64,000 nucleotides of DNA from Rhizobium sp. (GCA_002796995.1 PEKW01000015.1:1-64000), one strand, 5' to 3'; counted from the first letter of the stretch, positions 16,992 through 26,932 are shown. Notes: generated by a model from the sequence alone, not told the origin. Made by a program: numbers and translations.

Positions 16992-17978
16992 TCATCCCGA
17001 CATATTCTGCGAGGTGTGCCAGCGCCAGGCGGAGCGGGCGATCTCCTCGAGGGAGAATTGCGGCTGCCAGCCGAGCACTTCCTGCGCCATGTCGTTGTTG
17101 GCCACCAGCACCGGCGAATCGCCCTGGCGCCGGGCGCTGAAGCTGACCGGAAAGCTCTGGCCGGAGACCGTGCTGATCGTCTCGAGGAGTTCGTTCACCG
17201 TCGTCCCGGTGCCGGTGCCGAGATTGAGCGCAAGCGAAGTGCCGCCGTCGAGCAGGTACTCGACCGAGCGCACATGGGCGTCCGCCAGATCGATGACATG
17301 GACGTAGTCTCTGACGCAGGTTCCGTCGCGGGTATCGTAGTCCGATCCGAACACTTCGAATTTCGGCCGGCGGCCGAGTGCGGCCTCGATCGCCAGCGGA
17401 ATGGCATGGGTTTCGGGCGTATGCCATTCGCCGATGCGTCCTTCAAAATCGGCGCCGGCGGCATTGAAATAGCGCAGCGTCACGGAGCGCAGCTCGGTAT
17501 AGCTGTCATAGTCCTTCAGGGCCTGTTCGACGACCCATTTCGTCCGCCCGTAGGGGTTGATCGGTGCCTGCGGATGGCTCTCGTCCATCGGCACCAGTTC
17601 CGGCAGGCCGTAGGTGGCGCAGGTCGAGGAAAAGACGATCGCGTCGATGCTGGCCGCCTGGGCCGCTGAAAGCAGCGTCAGCGATCCGATCACGTTGTTC
17701 TCGTAGAAGGACACCGGGTCCCTGACGCTTTCGCCGACCTCGATGAGCGCGGCGAAATGGATGATGGCGACGGGCGCATAGTGCTGGAGCACCTCGTCGA
17801 GCCGCGCCCGGTCGCGGATGTCGCCGACGACCAGCGGCCCCCACCGGACGAACTCGTCGTGACCGTTGGACAGGTTGTCGTAGACCACGGGCAGAAAGCC
17901 CGATTGCGCGAGCTTGAGGCAGGTGTGGGAACCGATATAGCCGGCGCCGCCGACCACGAGAACAGGTATATCCGTCAT
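16992..17978 (-). CDS. exoB: UDP-glucose 4-epimerase
   Basis: This 328-residue short-chain dehydrogenase-type epimerase interconverts UDP-glucose and UDP-galactose, supplying galactose for succinoglycan and other polysaccharides. Visible are the NAD-binding GGAGYIGSH (about 7-15), a Ser/Thr in FSSTCATYG, and the catalytic Y-x3-K in NPYGRTKWV. ATG 17978 has AAGGAA at suitable spacing and gives the normal length; a longer frame to 18008 does not. In S. meliloti exoB lies beyond exoZ; here it sits after exoP at the other end of the cluster. Confidence 0.93.
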   Translation of the reverse strand: MTDIPVLVVGGAGYIGSHTCLKLAQSGFLPVVYDNLSNGHDEFVRWGPLVVGDIRDRARLDEVLQHYAPVAIIHFAALIEVGESVRDPVSFYENNVIGSLTLLSAAQAASIDAIVFSSTCATYGLPELVPMDESHPQAPINPYGRTKWVVEQALKDYDSYTELRSVTLRYFNAAGADFEGRIGEWHTPETHAIPLAIEAALGRRPKFEVFGSDYDTRDGTCVRDYVHVIDLADAHVRSVEYLLDGGTSLALNLGTGTGTTVNELLETISTVSGQSFPVSFSARRQGDSPVLVANNDMAQEVLGWQPQFSLEEIARSAWRWHTSQNMSG

Positions 17979-18077
17979 CGATGGGATTCCTTGCTGTTGA
18001 TGTTCCATGACTGTCCGTTCCGAAGGTCCGCGCTGCGCACCGCCGGTTGATGATTAAGCAGATCGTTATTCGCCGGC

Positions 18078-20483
18078 TCAGGCCTGCGAAGGGGAAGCCG
18101 CGGCTGCTTGTTCCTCTGCAGCCGGCGACGCCGCAGGGCGCGGTCTTGCGGCCTTCGCCAAAGGCGACTGGTAGTAGGCCTCGTACTGGCTGCGGAATTT
18201 TTCCTGTCCGCCGAACTCGCTGTATCTCGGCAGCTCAGTCATGTCGGTCTTGTTGAGCAGCACGCCGAGGATCTTCGAGGCGATCAGCGGTTCGGATTCC
18301 AGGAGGTCGGAGACGAGGCGCGTCGGCGTCTTGCCCCATTCGACGACGAAGACGAAGCCGTCGACCTGGGCCGAAAACGCCTTGGCGTCGACCACGGGGC
18401 CGAGCGGCGCGAGATCGACGATGATATAGTCGAAATGCTGGCGGGCGCTCTCGATCAGGCTCGCCATGCGGGGCGAAGCCAGCAGTTCGTTGGTGTGCGG
18501 CAGCTGTTCGCCATGGGACCGGGGCTGGATCGGCAGGATGGCGAGCTTCGACTGCGGATCGACCCGTATGAGGCTCGTCCAGGCGACGTCGCCGATCACG
18601 GCCTCGACCAGGCCGGCCTTGGGCGCGGGCTTCAGCATGCGGCTCAGTCTCGGATTGCGAAGGTCGGCGTCGATCAACAATGTGCGCTTGCCGCTGGCGG
18701 CCAGCAACATGGCGAAATTGGCGGCCACCGTGGTCTTGCCTTCGCCCGGCAGCGAGGAGACGATGCCGATGACGCGGCTCGGGCGTCCCTGCAGGACGAT
18801 GTCGCTTGCCAGCTTCACGTTGCGCAGGGTTTCGGCAAAGGCCGATCGCGGGGCTTCAAGCACCAGCCGTGTCATCCGCTCGAGCGGCAGTTCCGGCGGC
18901 GGTTCGGCGGAAGGTTTGCCACCGCGCCGGAAGAAGCCGTTGACGCGATCGATCGGCCGATTGGCGGTTGCGCCAACAAGCGGGAGATAGCCGAGCGAGG
19001 TCAACCCGAGAATTGAACGAACCTCGCTTCCGAGGCGGAAGTAGCGCTCCTGCATTTCCTGCGCGAAGGCGAGCGCGCCGCCCGCCATCAGGCCGAGAAT
19101 GGCCGAGAGGGCCAGCACCATGGTCTTCTTCGGGCTGGACGGCGAGACGGGAACGCCGGCATCCGAGATCACGCGGGCCTGGGCAATCGGGAAGGTCTGC
19201 TTCTGGTTCGCCTGCTCGTAGCGGTCGAGATAGGACTGGTAGAGCGTCTTGAGCGCGGTCGCCTTCTGCTCCAGCTCGCGCAAGTGGACGAGCGATTTCG
19301 TCGCCTGCGAATTCTTGCCGGTGACCCCCGCTATGCTTTCGCGCAGCGACGTCTCGCGCGACCGCGTCACTTCATACTCGTTGCGATAGCTGTCGGTCAG
19401 CCGCTGCAGTTCCTGGAAGATCTGCTGGGAGATCTCACCCTTTTCGCCCTTCAGGGCGATCGCCTGCGGATGATCGGCGCCGAAGCTTTCGGTCACCTCG
19501 CGCTCGCGCTGCTCGATCGCCAGATAGCGGCCGCGTAGCTGCTGGATGACCGAATTCTCGCTGCCGCCGGCACCGATCATCGCATTCTTGACCGCATTGT
19601 CGGGCCCCTGGTCGAGGATCGACTTGAACTGGTCGTAGCGGGCCGAGGCCTTGGCCACGTCCGCCTGGGCGATGATCAGCTGGCTGTTGAGGTCGGTCAG
19701 CTGCTGTTCCGACATCAGTTCGCCGCGCGTCGAGGTCAGGCCGTTCTCGGTCTTGTAACGCTCCGCCTCGAGCGAGGCGGCCTGGGCGCGCTGCCTCAAA
19801 TCGTCCAGGCGTTCCTGCAGCCAGACGGAAGCCCGCTCGGCCGCATCGAAATTGGCGTTCAGCTGGTCGGCGAGATAGGCATCGGCATAGGCGTCGGCGA
19901 CCTTGGCGGCCAGCTGCGGATCCGGCGAACGATAGGACAGCGCCACGACGGCGCTCCGCCCGACCCGTTCGACGGCGATGCCCTGCTGCAGCATGGCGGC
20001 AGCCTTTTGCCGTTGGCCTTCGAGCACGGCCTCGTCGGAGACGGCATCGGCGAAGAGGCTGAGCATGCCGCGTAGCCAGGACTTGGCGGTCGAGACGAGC
20101 GATTTCGGCGGGTTGAGGATCGTGTCATTGTCCGCGAGCCCCGCCTCGTCGACGACCCTCAGGGCCATCTTGTTCGATTTCAGGATCTCGACGGCGCTCG
20201 AAATCTGGGTGTCGGCCTGCTGCTTGCTCTGCGGCGAGGCGAGCTCCTCCTCGGCGTAGCGCGCAAGGTTCTCGTCGAGCAGGATCTGCGTCATCGAGGT
20301 ATAGACCGGGGTCGTGAAGACGAGATAGGCGACGCCGAGCATCACGAAGAGAGCGGTCGCAAGGCCGATGGTCATTGCGCGCCGGAGGACCGAGGCGAAG
20401 AGGCGGTCGAGGTCGATGAAGGAATCGCCATCGTCCTTTTCCGGACGCAAGACGCCGTTCAGGGGCAGGGCTCTGTGGTTCAT
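18078..20483 (-). CDS. exoP: Succinoglycan chain-length/transport BY-kinase
   Basis: This 801-residue inner-membrane protein governs succinoglycan polymerisation and export. A Wzz-type N-terminal part has a first membrane segment at about 38-60, a long periplasmic coiled coil (about 180-420) and a Pro-rich second segment near 440-480 (PVSPSSPKKTM). The cytoplasmic BY-kinase domain carries Walker A near 580 (SSLPGEGKTT), Walker A' (LLIDADLRNP) and Walker B (YIIVDLAPLG). The C-terminal tail has several Tyr (QYEAYYQ). It starts in a 4-base ATGA overlap with exoO; in S. meliloti exoN lies between them, here it does not. Confidence 0.95.
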   Translation of the reverse strand: MNHRALPLNGVLRPEKDDGDSFIDLDRLFASVLRRAMTIGLATALFVMLGVAYLVFTTPVYTSMTQILLDENLARYAEEELASPQSKQQADTQISSAVEILKSNKMALRVVDEAGLADNDTILNPPKSLVSTAKSWLRGMLSLFADAVSDEAVLEGQRQKAAAMLQQGIAVERVGRSAVVALSYRSPDPQLAAKVADAYADAYLADQLNANFDAAERASVWLQERLDDLRQRAQAASLEAERYKTENGLTSTRGELMSEQQLTDLNSQLIIAQADVAKASARYDQFKSILDQGPDNAVKNAMIGAGGSENSVIQQLRGRYLAIEQREREVTESFGADHPQAIALKGEKGEISQQIFQELQRLTDSYRNEYEVTRSRETSLRESIAGVTGKNSQATKSLVHLRELEQKATALKTLYQSYLDRYEQANQKQTFPIAQARVISDAGVPVSPSSPKKTMVLALSAILGLMAGGALAFAQEMQERYFRLGSEVRSILGLTSLGYLPLVGATANRPIDRVNGFFRRGGKPSAEPPPELPLERMTRLVLEAPRSAFAETLRNVKLASDIVLQGRPSRVIGIVSSLPGEGKTTVAANFAMLLAASGKRTLLIDADLRNPRLSRMLKPAPKAGLVEAVIGDVAWTSLIRVDPQSKLAILPIQPRSHGEQLPHTNELLASPRMASLIESARQHFDYIIVDLAPLGPVVDAKAFSAQVDGFVFVVEWGKTPTRLVSDLLESEPLIASKILGVLLNKTDMTELPRYSEFGGQEKFRSQYEAYYQSPLAKAARPRPAASPAAEEQAAAASPSQA

Positions 20484-21547
20484 GGACGCGTTCCGTTTCC
20501 AAAGGGGGCCCGGGCGAGGCGATCGGGGGCCGTCGAGCGTTCTTTGTTCGTGTGAGGGGCCGGTGCGGGGGCGTCCCGCCCGGCTGAATGTTCCGGCGGC
20601 CGAACCGTCGAGGGCCGTTCCTTGAGGCGCCGCAACCGGGCGGCGATCGGCATGGAAAGGTGGCGCAGCGCCGCCGGGTCGCGAAGGGCGGTGGCAAGGG
20701 CGCCGGCCAGCGACCGGCGCTTCAGGTGCCCGATCAGCGTCAGGAAGGAGTGTGCCTCGGTGAGGTTCCGGCGGCGGCGGCGCTGGGCGGCAAGCGCCTC
20801 GGCGTCGAGCCGGTAGCGGCGCAGGAATCCGGCATCGGCTGTCAGCATCGCCTCGACATGCTCGAGCTTCAGCACGCGCGAGATCGATCCGTCGGTGATG
20901 TGGTAGAGATAGCCGACCGTCGGATCGACCACGCATTTCGCGCCCGCCGCCAGCGCGGACGCGAGCAGCAGATAGTCCTCGCCGATCCTCAGGCCCTCGT
21001 CGAAGCGCAGGTCGTGCTCCGTCAGGAACCGCCGCTCGAAGACCGGCTTCATGTAGCCGAAATTGTGCTGCGAGTGGAAAAGCATGTTGGATTCGATGAA
21101 GGCCGGGAGCGTGAGTTCATAGCGGAACGCGAGTTCGTGTGCGTCGAACATGGTCTGCGTGCTGCCGTCGGCTGAGACGACCGCGAGGTTGTCGACGACG
21201 ATCTGGGCGCCTTCGGCTTCGGCCTTTGCGATCATGCGCTTCAGGCGATCCGGATGCAGCGTGTCGTCGGCATCGAGCACCGCGATCCAGCGGCCGCGTG
21301 CGGCGTCGACCGCGACATTGCGCGCGCCGCCCGGGCCGCGGTTTTGTGGCAGGGCGACGAGCCGCAGGCGCGGATCGACGATCGCGGCAACGATCTGGCG
21401 CGTGGCGTCGGTGGAGCAATCGTCGGCGACGATCACCTCCAGCACGACACCTTGCTGCGCAAGCGCACCGGCGATCGCGCGGCCGATCGTGTCCGCGGCG
21501 TTGAAGGCGGCGATGACGATGCTGACGTCGGGGGTTGGCTGCATCAT
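20480..21547 (-). CDS. exoO: Family 2 glucosyltransferase of succinoglycan assembly
   Basis: This 355-residue GT2 enzyme has the usual N-terminal Rossmann-like part (SIVIAAFNAADTIGRAI), ADDCSTDAT and the DxD-type motif LDADDTL near 95. By order it corresponds to ExoO, which adds one of the beta-glucoses to the lipid-linked repeat. Start at 21547 overlaps exoM (ATGA); the in-frame ATG one codon later is an alternative. The C-terminal 40 residues are basic and Pro-rich and overlap exoP. Confidence 0.88.
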   Translation of the reverse strand: MMQPTPDVSIVIAAFNAADTIGRAIAGALAQQGVVLEVIVADDCSTDATRQIVAAIVDPRLRLVALPQNRGPGGARNVAVDAARGRWIAVLDADDTLHPDRLKRMIAKAEAEGAQIVVDNLAVVSADGSTQTMFDAHELAFRYELTLPAFIESNMLFHSQHNFGYMKPVFERRFLTEHDLRFDEGLRIGEDYLLLASALAAGAKCVVDPTVGYLYHITDGSISRVLKLEHVEAMLTADAGFLRRYRLDAEALAAQRRRRRNLTEAHSFLTLIGHLKRRSLAGALATALRDPAALRHLSMPIAARLRRLKERPSTVRPPEHSAGRDAPAPAPHTNKERSTAPDRLARAPFGNGTRP

Positions 21548-22485
21548 GGTGAAGTCGCTCCCAGTTCGCCGTATTGGCGGATTTCCCGCACACCGATCAG
21601 GCCACTGACGACGCCGATGTGCAGCACGGCGCGAAGCCCGTAGCGGTTGCGCTGGATGGCGAAGGGCGCACAGGCCAGTCCTGCCAGCAGACAAAAACTG
21701 GCCTTCATCGCGGCGAGTGCCAGCTGTGCCGGCCGCTTCGTCACGGGCGCTTGCCCGGCCAGCAGCCGGCCATGGGTCTGCCCCATGCGAAAGCGCCGCC
21801 TGGCGAGCCAGGATAGCCGCGCGCGTGCCGGCGGCACCGGTTCTTCGACGAAGGCATCGGCAGCATAGGCGATCTTGCCGCCGGAGCGATGCAGGTGGGT
21901 GAAATAATCGGTGTCCTCGCCGCCGCTCCTGCCGAGCGCAAGGTTGAAGCGGCGGCCCGCGACCGCCGGGGAGGCGCGGCGCAGGAGGACGTTGCAGGTG
22001 TAGCCGGTGCGGATCTCGTCCCCGACCCAGACCGGGGCCGTCGAATGAAAATCGCCGCGGCGCATCCAGCCCGGCGCATCCGCGCCGTAGCGCGCCCGAA
22101 CCGGCCCCAGCACGGCATCCGCGCCTGTGGCCTCGGCGATCATCAGCAACAGCAGCAACCACTCGGTGGAGGCCACTTCGTCATCGTCGATGAAGGCGAG
22201 GAAATCGCCGTTGCTGTTTTGAAGGCAGGCATTGCGGGCGATCGATATGTTGCCGACCGGGCAGTGCACATAGAGAAGGTCGAAGGGCAAGGACGGGCGC
22301 AAGCCGTCGACCAGGGGACGGGCCGAAGGCGACGCGTCGTTGTCGGCGACGATGACGCGGACCGAAACCCCGTCCGGCAGGGCAAGGGCGGCGAGCGAGC
22401 GCAATGTCTGCTCCAGTTCCGGGCGGCGGAAGGTGCACACGCCGATGTCGATGCGGGTCGAGGGGAGGCTGAGGGGCGCGCTCAT
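21544..22485 (-). CDS. exoM: Family 2 glucosyltransferase of succinoglycan assembly
   Basis: This 313-residue GT2 enzyme has an N-terminal IDIGVCTFRRPELEQTL segment, VIVADNDASPSA, and the acidic metal-binding motif IDDDEVAS near 105. A hydrophobic segment lies near the C-terminus (about 245-285). By order it corresponds to ExoM, which adds the fourth sugar of the repeat. It overlaps exoA and exoO by 4 bases on either side, so the five glycosyltransferase genes are translationally chained. Confidence 0.88.
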   Translation of the reverse strand: MSAPLSLPSTRIDIGVCTFRRPELEQTLRSLAALALPDGVSVRVIVADNDASPSARPLVDGLRPSLPFDLLYVHCPVGNISIARNACLQNSNGDFLAFIDDDEVASTEWLLLLLMIAEATGADAVLGPVRARYGADAPGWMRRGDFHSTAPVWVGDEIRTGYTCNVLLRRASPAVAGRRFNLALGRSGGEDTDYFTHLHRSGGKIAYAADAFVEEPVPPARARLSWLARRRFRMGQTHGRLLAGQAPVTKRPAQLALAAMKASFCLLAGLACAPFAIQRNRYGLRAVLHIGVVSGLIGVREIRQYGELGATSP

Positions 22486-23504
22486 AGCGATGGCTCCCGG
22501 CGGGGCACGTAGACGGGGTCCCGCCAGCCCCCGGCGAGGACTTCACGCCAGAAACCGGCTGACCAGGCGAAGTGCATCACCATGGCCGAAACGGCGGCGA
22601 GCGGCCCGTGTGGGTTGCGCTGCTTGACCGCAAGCCACACGCCGTAGCCGATGCAGGCGCCGGCCCAGACGATGAAGGGGATCGCCGCCGCCCAGTTGAG
22701 CATGGCCAGCAGCGCGCCGACGGTCACGGGGGCGACCGCAAGCGGGATCATCTGGCGCAGGCTGGGCAGGGCGCGATGCTTGAGGAAGTTGCGCGCCCGG
22801 CCACGCCCATAGCCGAAATACTGACGAAACAGCGGTCTCACGCTGGCGCGCGGATAGTAGACCATCCTGGTCCTGTCGGTCATCCAGATGCGATAGCCGG
22901 CCTTGACCAGCCGATAGTCCAGCTCGGCGTCTTCGTTGTGCTGGAAGCTCTCGTCATAGCCGCCCATCTGGCGGAAGGCGGCGATGCGCATCAGGGCGTG
23001 ATGGCCGTGGTCGGTCCAGTGGCTGGCGGCGCCGATGCGATGTCGCGAGCCGCCATTGCCGAGCTTGGAATTCTGCGCGAGCGCCGTCGCCTTCTGGAAC
23101 AGCCCGAAGCCGACCGTCTGCATGCCGACCACGACGGAATCGGCGCCGGTCTCGAGCGCCTCGTCCACCAGGTTCTGGCAGTAGTCGAGCGGATAGTCGC
23201 CATGGGCGTCGATGCGGATCAGATATTCGCAATCGCCGCCATGGGTGGCGACGGCCAGATTGACGGCGGCGCTCTGGATGCGCTTCGGGTTGTCGAGGAG
23301 CGCAACCTTCGGGTTCCCGCCTGCGATCTGCGTAACGATGGCGCGCGTGCCGTCGGTGCTGCCTCCGTCGGACACCACGATCCGGGCGTCCAGGTCGGAC
23401 AGCGCCCCTTCAAGATTGGCGATCACCGCCGCGATGTGCGTCGCCTCGTTGAGGCAGGGAATGACGATCAGGCACCGGACGGACTTGCGTCTTTCATTCG
23501 TCAT
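22482..23504 (-). CDS. exoA: Family 2 glucosyltransferase of succinoglycan assembly
   Basis: This 340-residue GT2 enzyme has VIPCLNEATHIAAVI at its N-terminus, VSDGGSTDGT, a YLIRIDAHGDYP motif and QHNEDAELDYR, typical of ExoA. Two or three C-terminal membrane segments (about 250-310) anchor it. ExoA adds the third residue, in beta-1,3 linkage. ATG 23504 has AAGGAG 8 bases upstream, inside the end of exoL, and is preferred over a frame reaching 23525. Confidence 0.92.
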   Translation of the reverse strand: MTNERRKSVRCLIVIPCLNEATHIAAVIANLEGALSDLDARIVVSDGGSTDGTRAIVTQIAGGNPKVALLDNPKRIQSAAVNLAVATHGGDCEYLIRIDAHGDYPLDYCQNLVDEALETGADSVVVGMQTVGFGLFQKATALAQNSKLGNGGSRHRIGAASHWTDHGHHALMRIAAFRQMGGYDESFQHNEDAELDYRLVKAGYRIWMTDRTRMVYYPRASVRPLFRQYFGYGRGRARNFLKHRALPSLRQMIPLAVAPVTVGALLAMLNWAAAIPFIVWAGACIGYGVWLAVKQRNPHGPLAAVSAMVMHFAWSAGFWREVLAGGWRDPVYVPRREPSL

Positions 23505-24708
23505 GGGAGGTCTCCTTGGCGGCAAGAGGCTGGGCGAGCGGACGGGCCGAACGCACCGCCGGCTGGCCGGCGGCCAGCGTCGAGAGGCGCTTCACCAGCC
23601 GCTGGCAATCGGCACGGTTGATGGTCCACGGCCCCGGTCCGAGCGTGCGGATGCGCGCGGACGCCTCGCGGTAGGTCCGCTCGGTCATGGTCTCGAACAG
23701 CTCGGTCAGCCGTTTCGGTGCTGCGTCGGGCAGGATAACGCCGAGGCCCCGTTCCTTGAGGAAGCGGGCGGTTTCGGTGCCTGCGAGGGCGATCGGGACC
23801 GTGCCGTGGCGGCAGCTTTCGTAGAGCCGGTTCGGCAGCAGCCAGGACGAATTCTGGCCTTCCTCGAAGAAGTCGATCGCCCAGGAAAAATGGACGCCGG
23901 AATAGATGCGGGCCAGATCCTCCGGGTTGCGGTAGGAGCCGTGGAAGGACATGAAGGGCTCGTTGCGCACGAGACCGTCGAAATCGTCGAACTCCGAATA
24001 GGCGGGCCGCCCGCGCAGCACGATCTCGGCGCGGCCGGCCATGGCATGGGAGAAGGTCGTCAGCAGGTCGAGCGATTTGGCGCAGCGGAGCGCGCCGAAC
24101 CAGCCGATGCGCCAGGGCTGTGCCGGTGCCGGTGGGGCCGTCGCGGCCGCCTCGGTCCCGTCGTCATCGTCGAGGTCGAGAACCTGGTTCTGCAGCAGCA
24201 GGGACGGCAGGTCGAGGCCCGAGAGCGGGCGGAAATAGTGTTCGATGAAGGCGGGAGAGCTGGTGATCAGCAGCCCCGCCTTGCGGCCGAGCCTCGCTTC
24301 GGCCCCGCGCAGCGCCTTGCCGACCATGTCGTCGCGTAGCAGCAGGCGATGGATGTCCAGGCACTCATAGGCGATCGGCACGTCACCGCCCAAGACAGAC
24401 GTGGCCCGATTGGCGAGGGCCAGCATTTCGAGGTTGCGCGCCACGATGACATCCGGCCTTGCCACGCCGCGGAGCCTGGCGCCGATCGCCAGGCATGCCT
24501 TCGAGACCGCGCCGATGCGCTGGGCGAAGCGCCCATCGGCCGTCACGCCGAGTTCGATCGGTGCGACGCCTTCGACCGCGGCGAGAGCGTTGTCGCTGCG
24601 GCGAAAGCCGGCGAGCGTCACCTGGGCCCCGCCGCTCTGAAGCATCAGCACGCGGCGCCTGACGGCGGGATCGGCGAGATCGTGGACCAGATAGAGTATC
24701 TTCAGCAT
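23494..24708 (-). CDS. exoL: Glycosyltransferase of succinoglycan assembly
   Basis: This 404-residue protein has a GT-B-like layout: an N-terminal KILYLVHDLADPAVRRRVLML part and a C-terminal donor-binding part with NRLYESCRHGTVPIALAGTE. ExoL adds the second sugar (first glucose) to the galactosyl lipid. Gene order fits ExoL. The start ATG has only a weak GGAT-type SD. Its last 11 bases overlap exoA. An acidic low-complexity patch (DLDDDDGTEA) near 180 is a local oddity. Confidence 0.87.
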   Translation of the reverse strand: MLKILYLVHDLADPAVRRRVLMLQSGGAQVTLAGFRRSDNALAAVEGVAPIELGVTADGRFAQRIGAVSKACLAIGARLRGVARPDVIVARNLEMLALANRATSVLGGDVPIAYECLDIHRLLLRDDMVGKALRGAEARLGRKAGLLITSSPAFIEHYFRPLSGLDLPSLLLQNQVLDLDDDDGTEAAATAPPAPAQPWRIGWFGALRCAKSLDLLTTFSHAMAGRAEIVLRGRPAYSEFDDFDGLVRNEPFMSFHGSYRNPEDLARIYSGVHFSWAIDFFEEGQNSSWLLPNRLYESCRHGTVPIALAGTETARFLKERGLGVILPDAAPKRLTELFETMTERTYREASARIRTLGPGPWTINRADCQRLVKRLSTLAAGQPAVRSARPLAQPLAAKETSHDE

Positions 24709-24742
24709 AAGGACATCCGTTCTCGGGGGGCGGAATGCGACG

Positions 24743-25534
24743 TCATTTCAGCTTGCAGACCAGCGACTGCTCGAACTGGCAGGCGTCGCCGGAGGCGGTG
24801 AAAGCGAGGCGTTCGACCTGCATTTTCGACGGAGAGGAGTAGGAGAAGGCGCCCATCCAGTCCTTGAGCGTGTCGGTTCCCCAGAGGCTCAGGAAGATCT
24901 TCTGGGCGTTGGTCGGGATCTTGGCCGGGTCGGTCACCTCGTGGACCATCCGGCCGTTGACGAAGTAGCGCAGCCGGTTCTTTTCCCAGACGAAGGCGTA
25001 GTCGTTGAAGGCCGTGCTGGCCCCGCCCGGCACATCGGCGAGCGCCTCGTTGCCGCCCTTGCCGGCGATATACTGGTTGAGCTGGACCCGGGAGGTGTCC
25101 TTGCCCAGGACCTCGAAGTCGATCTCGTCATGCGGCTTCTTGTCGGTGGGGCCGATATAGGTGAAGAAGGCGGAGTTCAGGCCCGAGGGCTCGGCACTCT
25201 TCATCCGCACTTCGTAGGTGCCGTAGCCGAAGCGGCTGCGGGTCTGGATCTCGCCGCAGACATGCTCGCGTTCGCCCATCTGGCGCTTGTCGAAGGTGAG
25301 TTCGAGCGCGCCGTTGGCGACGGCGACCTGAGTCTTCGACCAGGTGCAGTTCTGGTGCGGCCCGTTGTTCCAGCCGTCCGAGACGTACCAGAGGGCGGTG
25401 TCGAGCTTGTCGAACTCCTCGACGAAGGACTTTCCGTTGGCGCCGTCCTGGGCGCTGGCGGATGTGGCCAGGCTCAGGGCAAGACCGGTCAGAAGGCCGA
25501 GACGATGCGTTCGTGTCATGGGGTGCGCGTTCAT
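24743..25534 (-). CDS. exoK: Secreted GH16 endo-beta-glycanase
   Basis: This 263-residue family GH16 endo-1,3-1,4-beta-glycanase cleaves nascent succinoglycan into shorter chains. It has a signal peptide (ending ATSASAQ) and the catalytic motif DEIDFEVLG, in which the two Glu are nucleophile and acid/base. A C-terminal Cys pair (DACQFEQSLVCKLK) may form a disulphide. ATG 25534 is preceded by AAGGTGA. It begins 7 bases after the exoH stop. Confidence 0.94.
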   Translation of the reverse strand: MNAHPMTRTHRLGLLTGLALSLATSASAQDGANGKSFVEEFDKLDTALWYVSDGWNNGPHQNCTWSKTQVAVANGALELTFDKRQMGEREHVCGEIQTRSRFGYGTYEVRMKSAEPSGLNSAFFTYIGPTDKKPHDEIDFEVLGKDTSRVQLNQYIAGKGGNEALADVPGGASTAFNDYAFVWEKNRLRYFVNGRMVHEVTDPAKIPTNAQKIFLSLWGTDTLKDWMGAFSYSSPSKMQVERLAFTASGDACQFEQSLVCKLK

Positions 25535-25541
25535 CGGGCGG

Positions 25542-26681
25542 TCACCTTTTCTGGGAGGAGAATTCGGGGGACGACCCGGCGCCGGCGATGGCGCCAAGAG
25601 GCTTGTTGCGCGCGGAATCGACGCGGTTGCCGGTCAGCACGGCGAGAAGGCCGGGCGCCAGCTGCTTCATCACGGCATGCGAGGCAACAAGAGCTGCAAT
25701 CGTCAGAACCGGCGCGACGAAATAGAAAAGGGGATAGGGGAGCGTGCCGGCGCGGTTCCAGATCATCCAGAGGGCGATCAGCAGTGGATAGTGGGCACAG
25801 AAGATCCAGAAGCTGAGGCCGCTGCCGGTGCCGAGCCGGGCGCCCAAACGCGTGCGGACCAAAAGGCTGGACAGCGCCCAGGCGCCGAAAATGCCGGAAA
25901 TCGCGACGAGTCCGCGCAGCACGTCGATCCACTGCGGATATTGCGGGCCGGTGGCATAGAGCCCGGCGGCGAGCAGCAGCGACGCCAGGCCGACTGCCAG
26001 GATGACCGGCCGGGCATGGGCGTCGAGACGCTTCACGTCGACGCGATGCAGCGCGACATAGGCGCCGAGGCTGAAGCCGAAGAGGATCGACTTCTTGAGG
26101 AATATGCCGTTCGGGACGGGCAGGATCGCATAGGCGAGGAAAAGCAGCAGGGTAGCCAGCGGATAGCGCATCACCAGATGCCCGATCAGCGGCGACAGGA
26201 CGAGGCAGAGCAGCAGGTCGCGCAGGAAATAGAGCGGCAGGTTGACCGGCCATGCCTCGAGCGCCAGAGCGTGGCTTGCCAGCTCGCGCGGCGTGGCGCC
26301 GGCCACGTCGGGCAGATACCCCTGGCCCATTCCGAGCTTCTGCGCGATCAGGACCAGCAGCAGGAAGGTCAAATTCCACAGCAGGAAGGGCAAAAGCACG
26401 GTCTTCGCCTTGCTGCGCATCACCTTGGGATAGTCAAAACCCGAGAGACCCCGGCGAAAAAGCAGGTAGCCGGAAATGGCGCTCAGGCACGGAACGCCGA
26501 TGCGGAACAGGCTGTCGCCGAGATAGACCCGGATCCAGTCCACGACGCCATAGGTGCCGAGATAGGGGCTTCTTGGCGGATCGAAGGGGATGTGTACGAA
26601 CACGATCCCGGCGATGAGCAGAATGCGCATCAGGTTGATCCGCGATGATACGTTCGCGTCCACGTTCACGATGTCAGTCAC
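25542..26681 (-). CDS. exoH: Succinyltransferase, acyltransferase-3 family membrane protein
   Basis: This membrane protein of about 379 residues has roughly ten hydrophobic segments and the acyltransferase-3 opening motif (INLMRILLIAGIVFVHIP, with the His). In succinoglycan systems ExoH transfers succinyl groups, needed for symbiotic activity and for ExoK cleavage. The start is uncertain: GTG 26681 directly abuts its AGGAG, while GTG 26669 stands 11 bases after it and may be the true start. It is the first gene of exoHKLAMOP. Confidence 0.9.
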   Translation of the reverse strand: MTDIVNVDANVSSRINLMRILLIAGIVFVHIPFDPPRSPYLGTYGVVDWIRVYLGDSLFRIGVPCLSAISGYLLFRRGLSGFDYPKVMRSKAKTVLLPFLLWNLTFLLLVLIAQKLGMGQGYLPDVAGATPRELASHALALEAWPVNLPLYFLRDLLLCLVLSPLIGHLVMRYPLATLLLFLAYAILPVPNGIFLKKSILFGFSLGAYVALHRVDVKRLDAHARPVILAVGLASLLLAAGLYATGPQYPQWIDVLRGLVAISGIFGAWALSSLLVRTRLGARLGTGSGLSFWIFCAHYPLLIALWMIWNRAGTLPYPLFYFVAPVLTIAALVASHAVMKQLAPGLLAVLTGNRVDSARNKPLGAIAGAGSSPEFSSQKR

Positions 26682-26902
26682 TCCTATTGTGGACGCGACA
26701 AATCGCGGCCGTTCAAACCAGAGCAGACTTCAGCCCGCACCCTTAGGCTAGGTTCGGGAGGGGGCGTAAAATGTGGCGCCGCAGCGAAAAACACGGTGCG
26801 GTCTGTTGCATCGCAGCAAATGGACTACGAGGAAGCGGGCCGTGGTCCGGCTCGATCCGTGCCGGCGGCGAGCGAAAAGAGCCACGCTTCCGGTGCCTTA
26901 TG

Positions 26903-26932
26903 AAAAATTGCGATGCGTCAATTGACGACCGC
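26903..26932 (-). terminator. Likely terminator of exoT
   Basis: On the minus strand an imperfect stem of about 9 bp centred on AATT (26932-26910, one bulge) is followed by AATTTTTC. It lies about 140 bases after the exoT stop and separates exoT from exoHKLAMOP. Confidence 0.55.

Noticed and set aside
26916-26927. 12-base palindrome CGTCAATTGACG as an operator
   Set aside because: It forms the core of the stem preceding a T tract on the minus strand, so a terminator explains it better.
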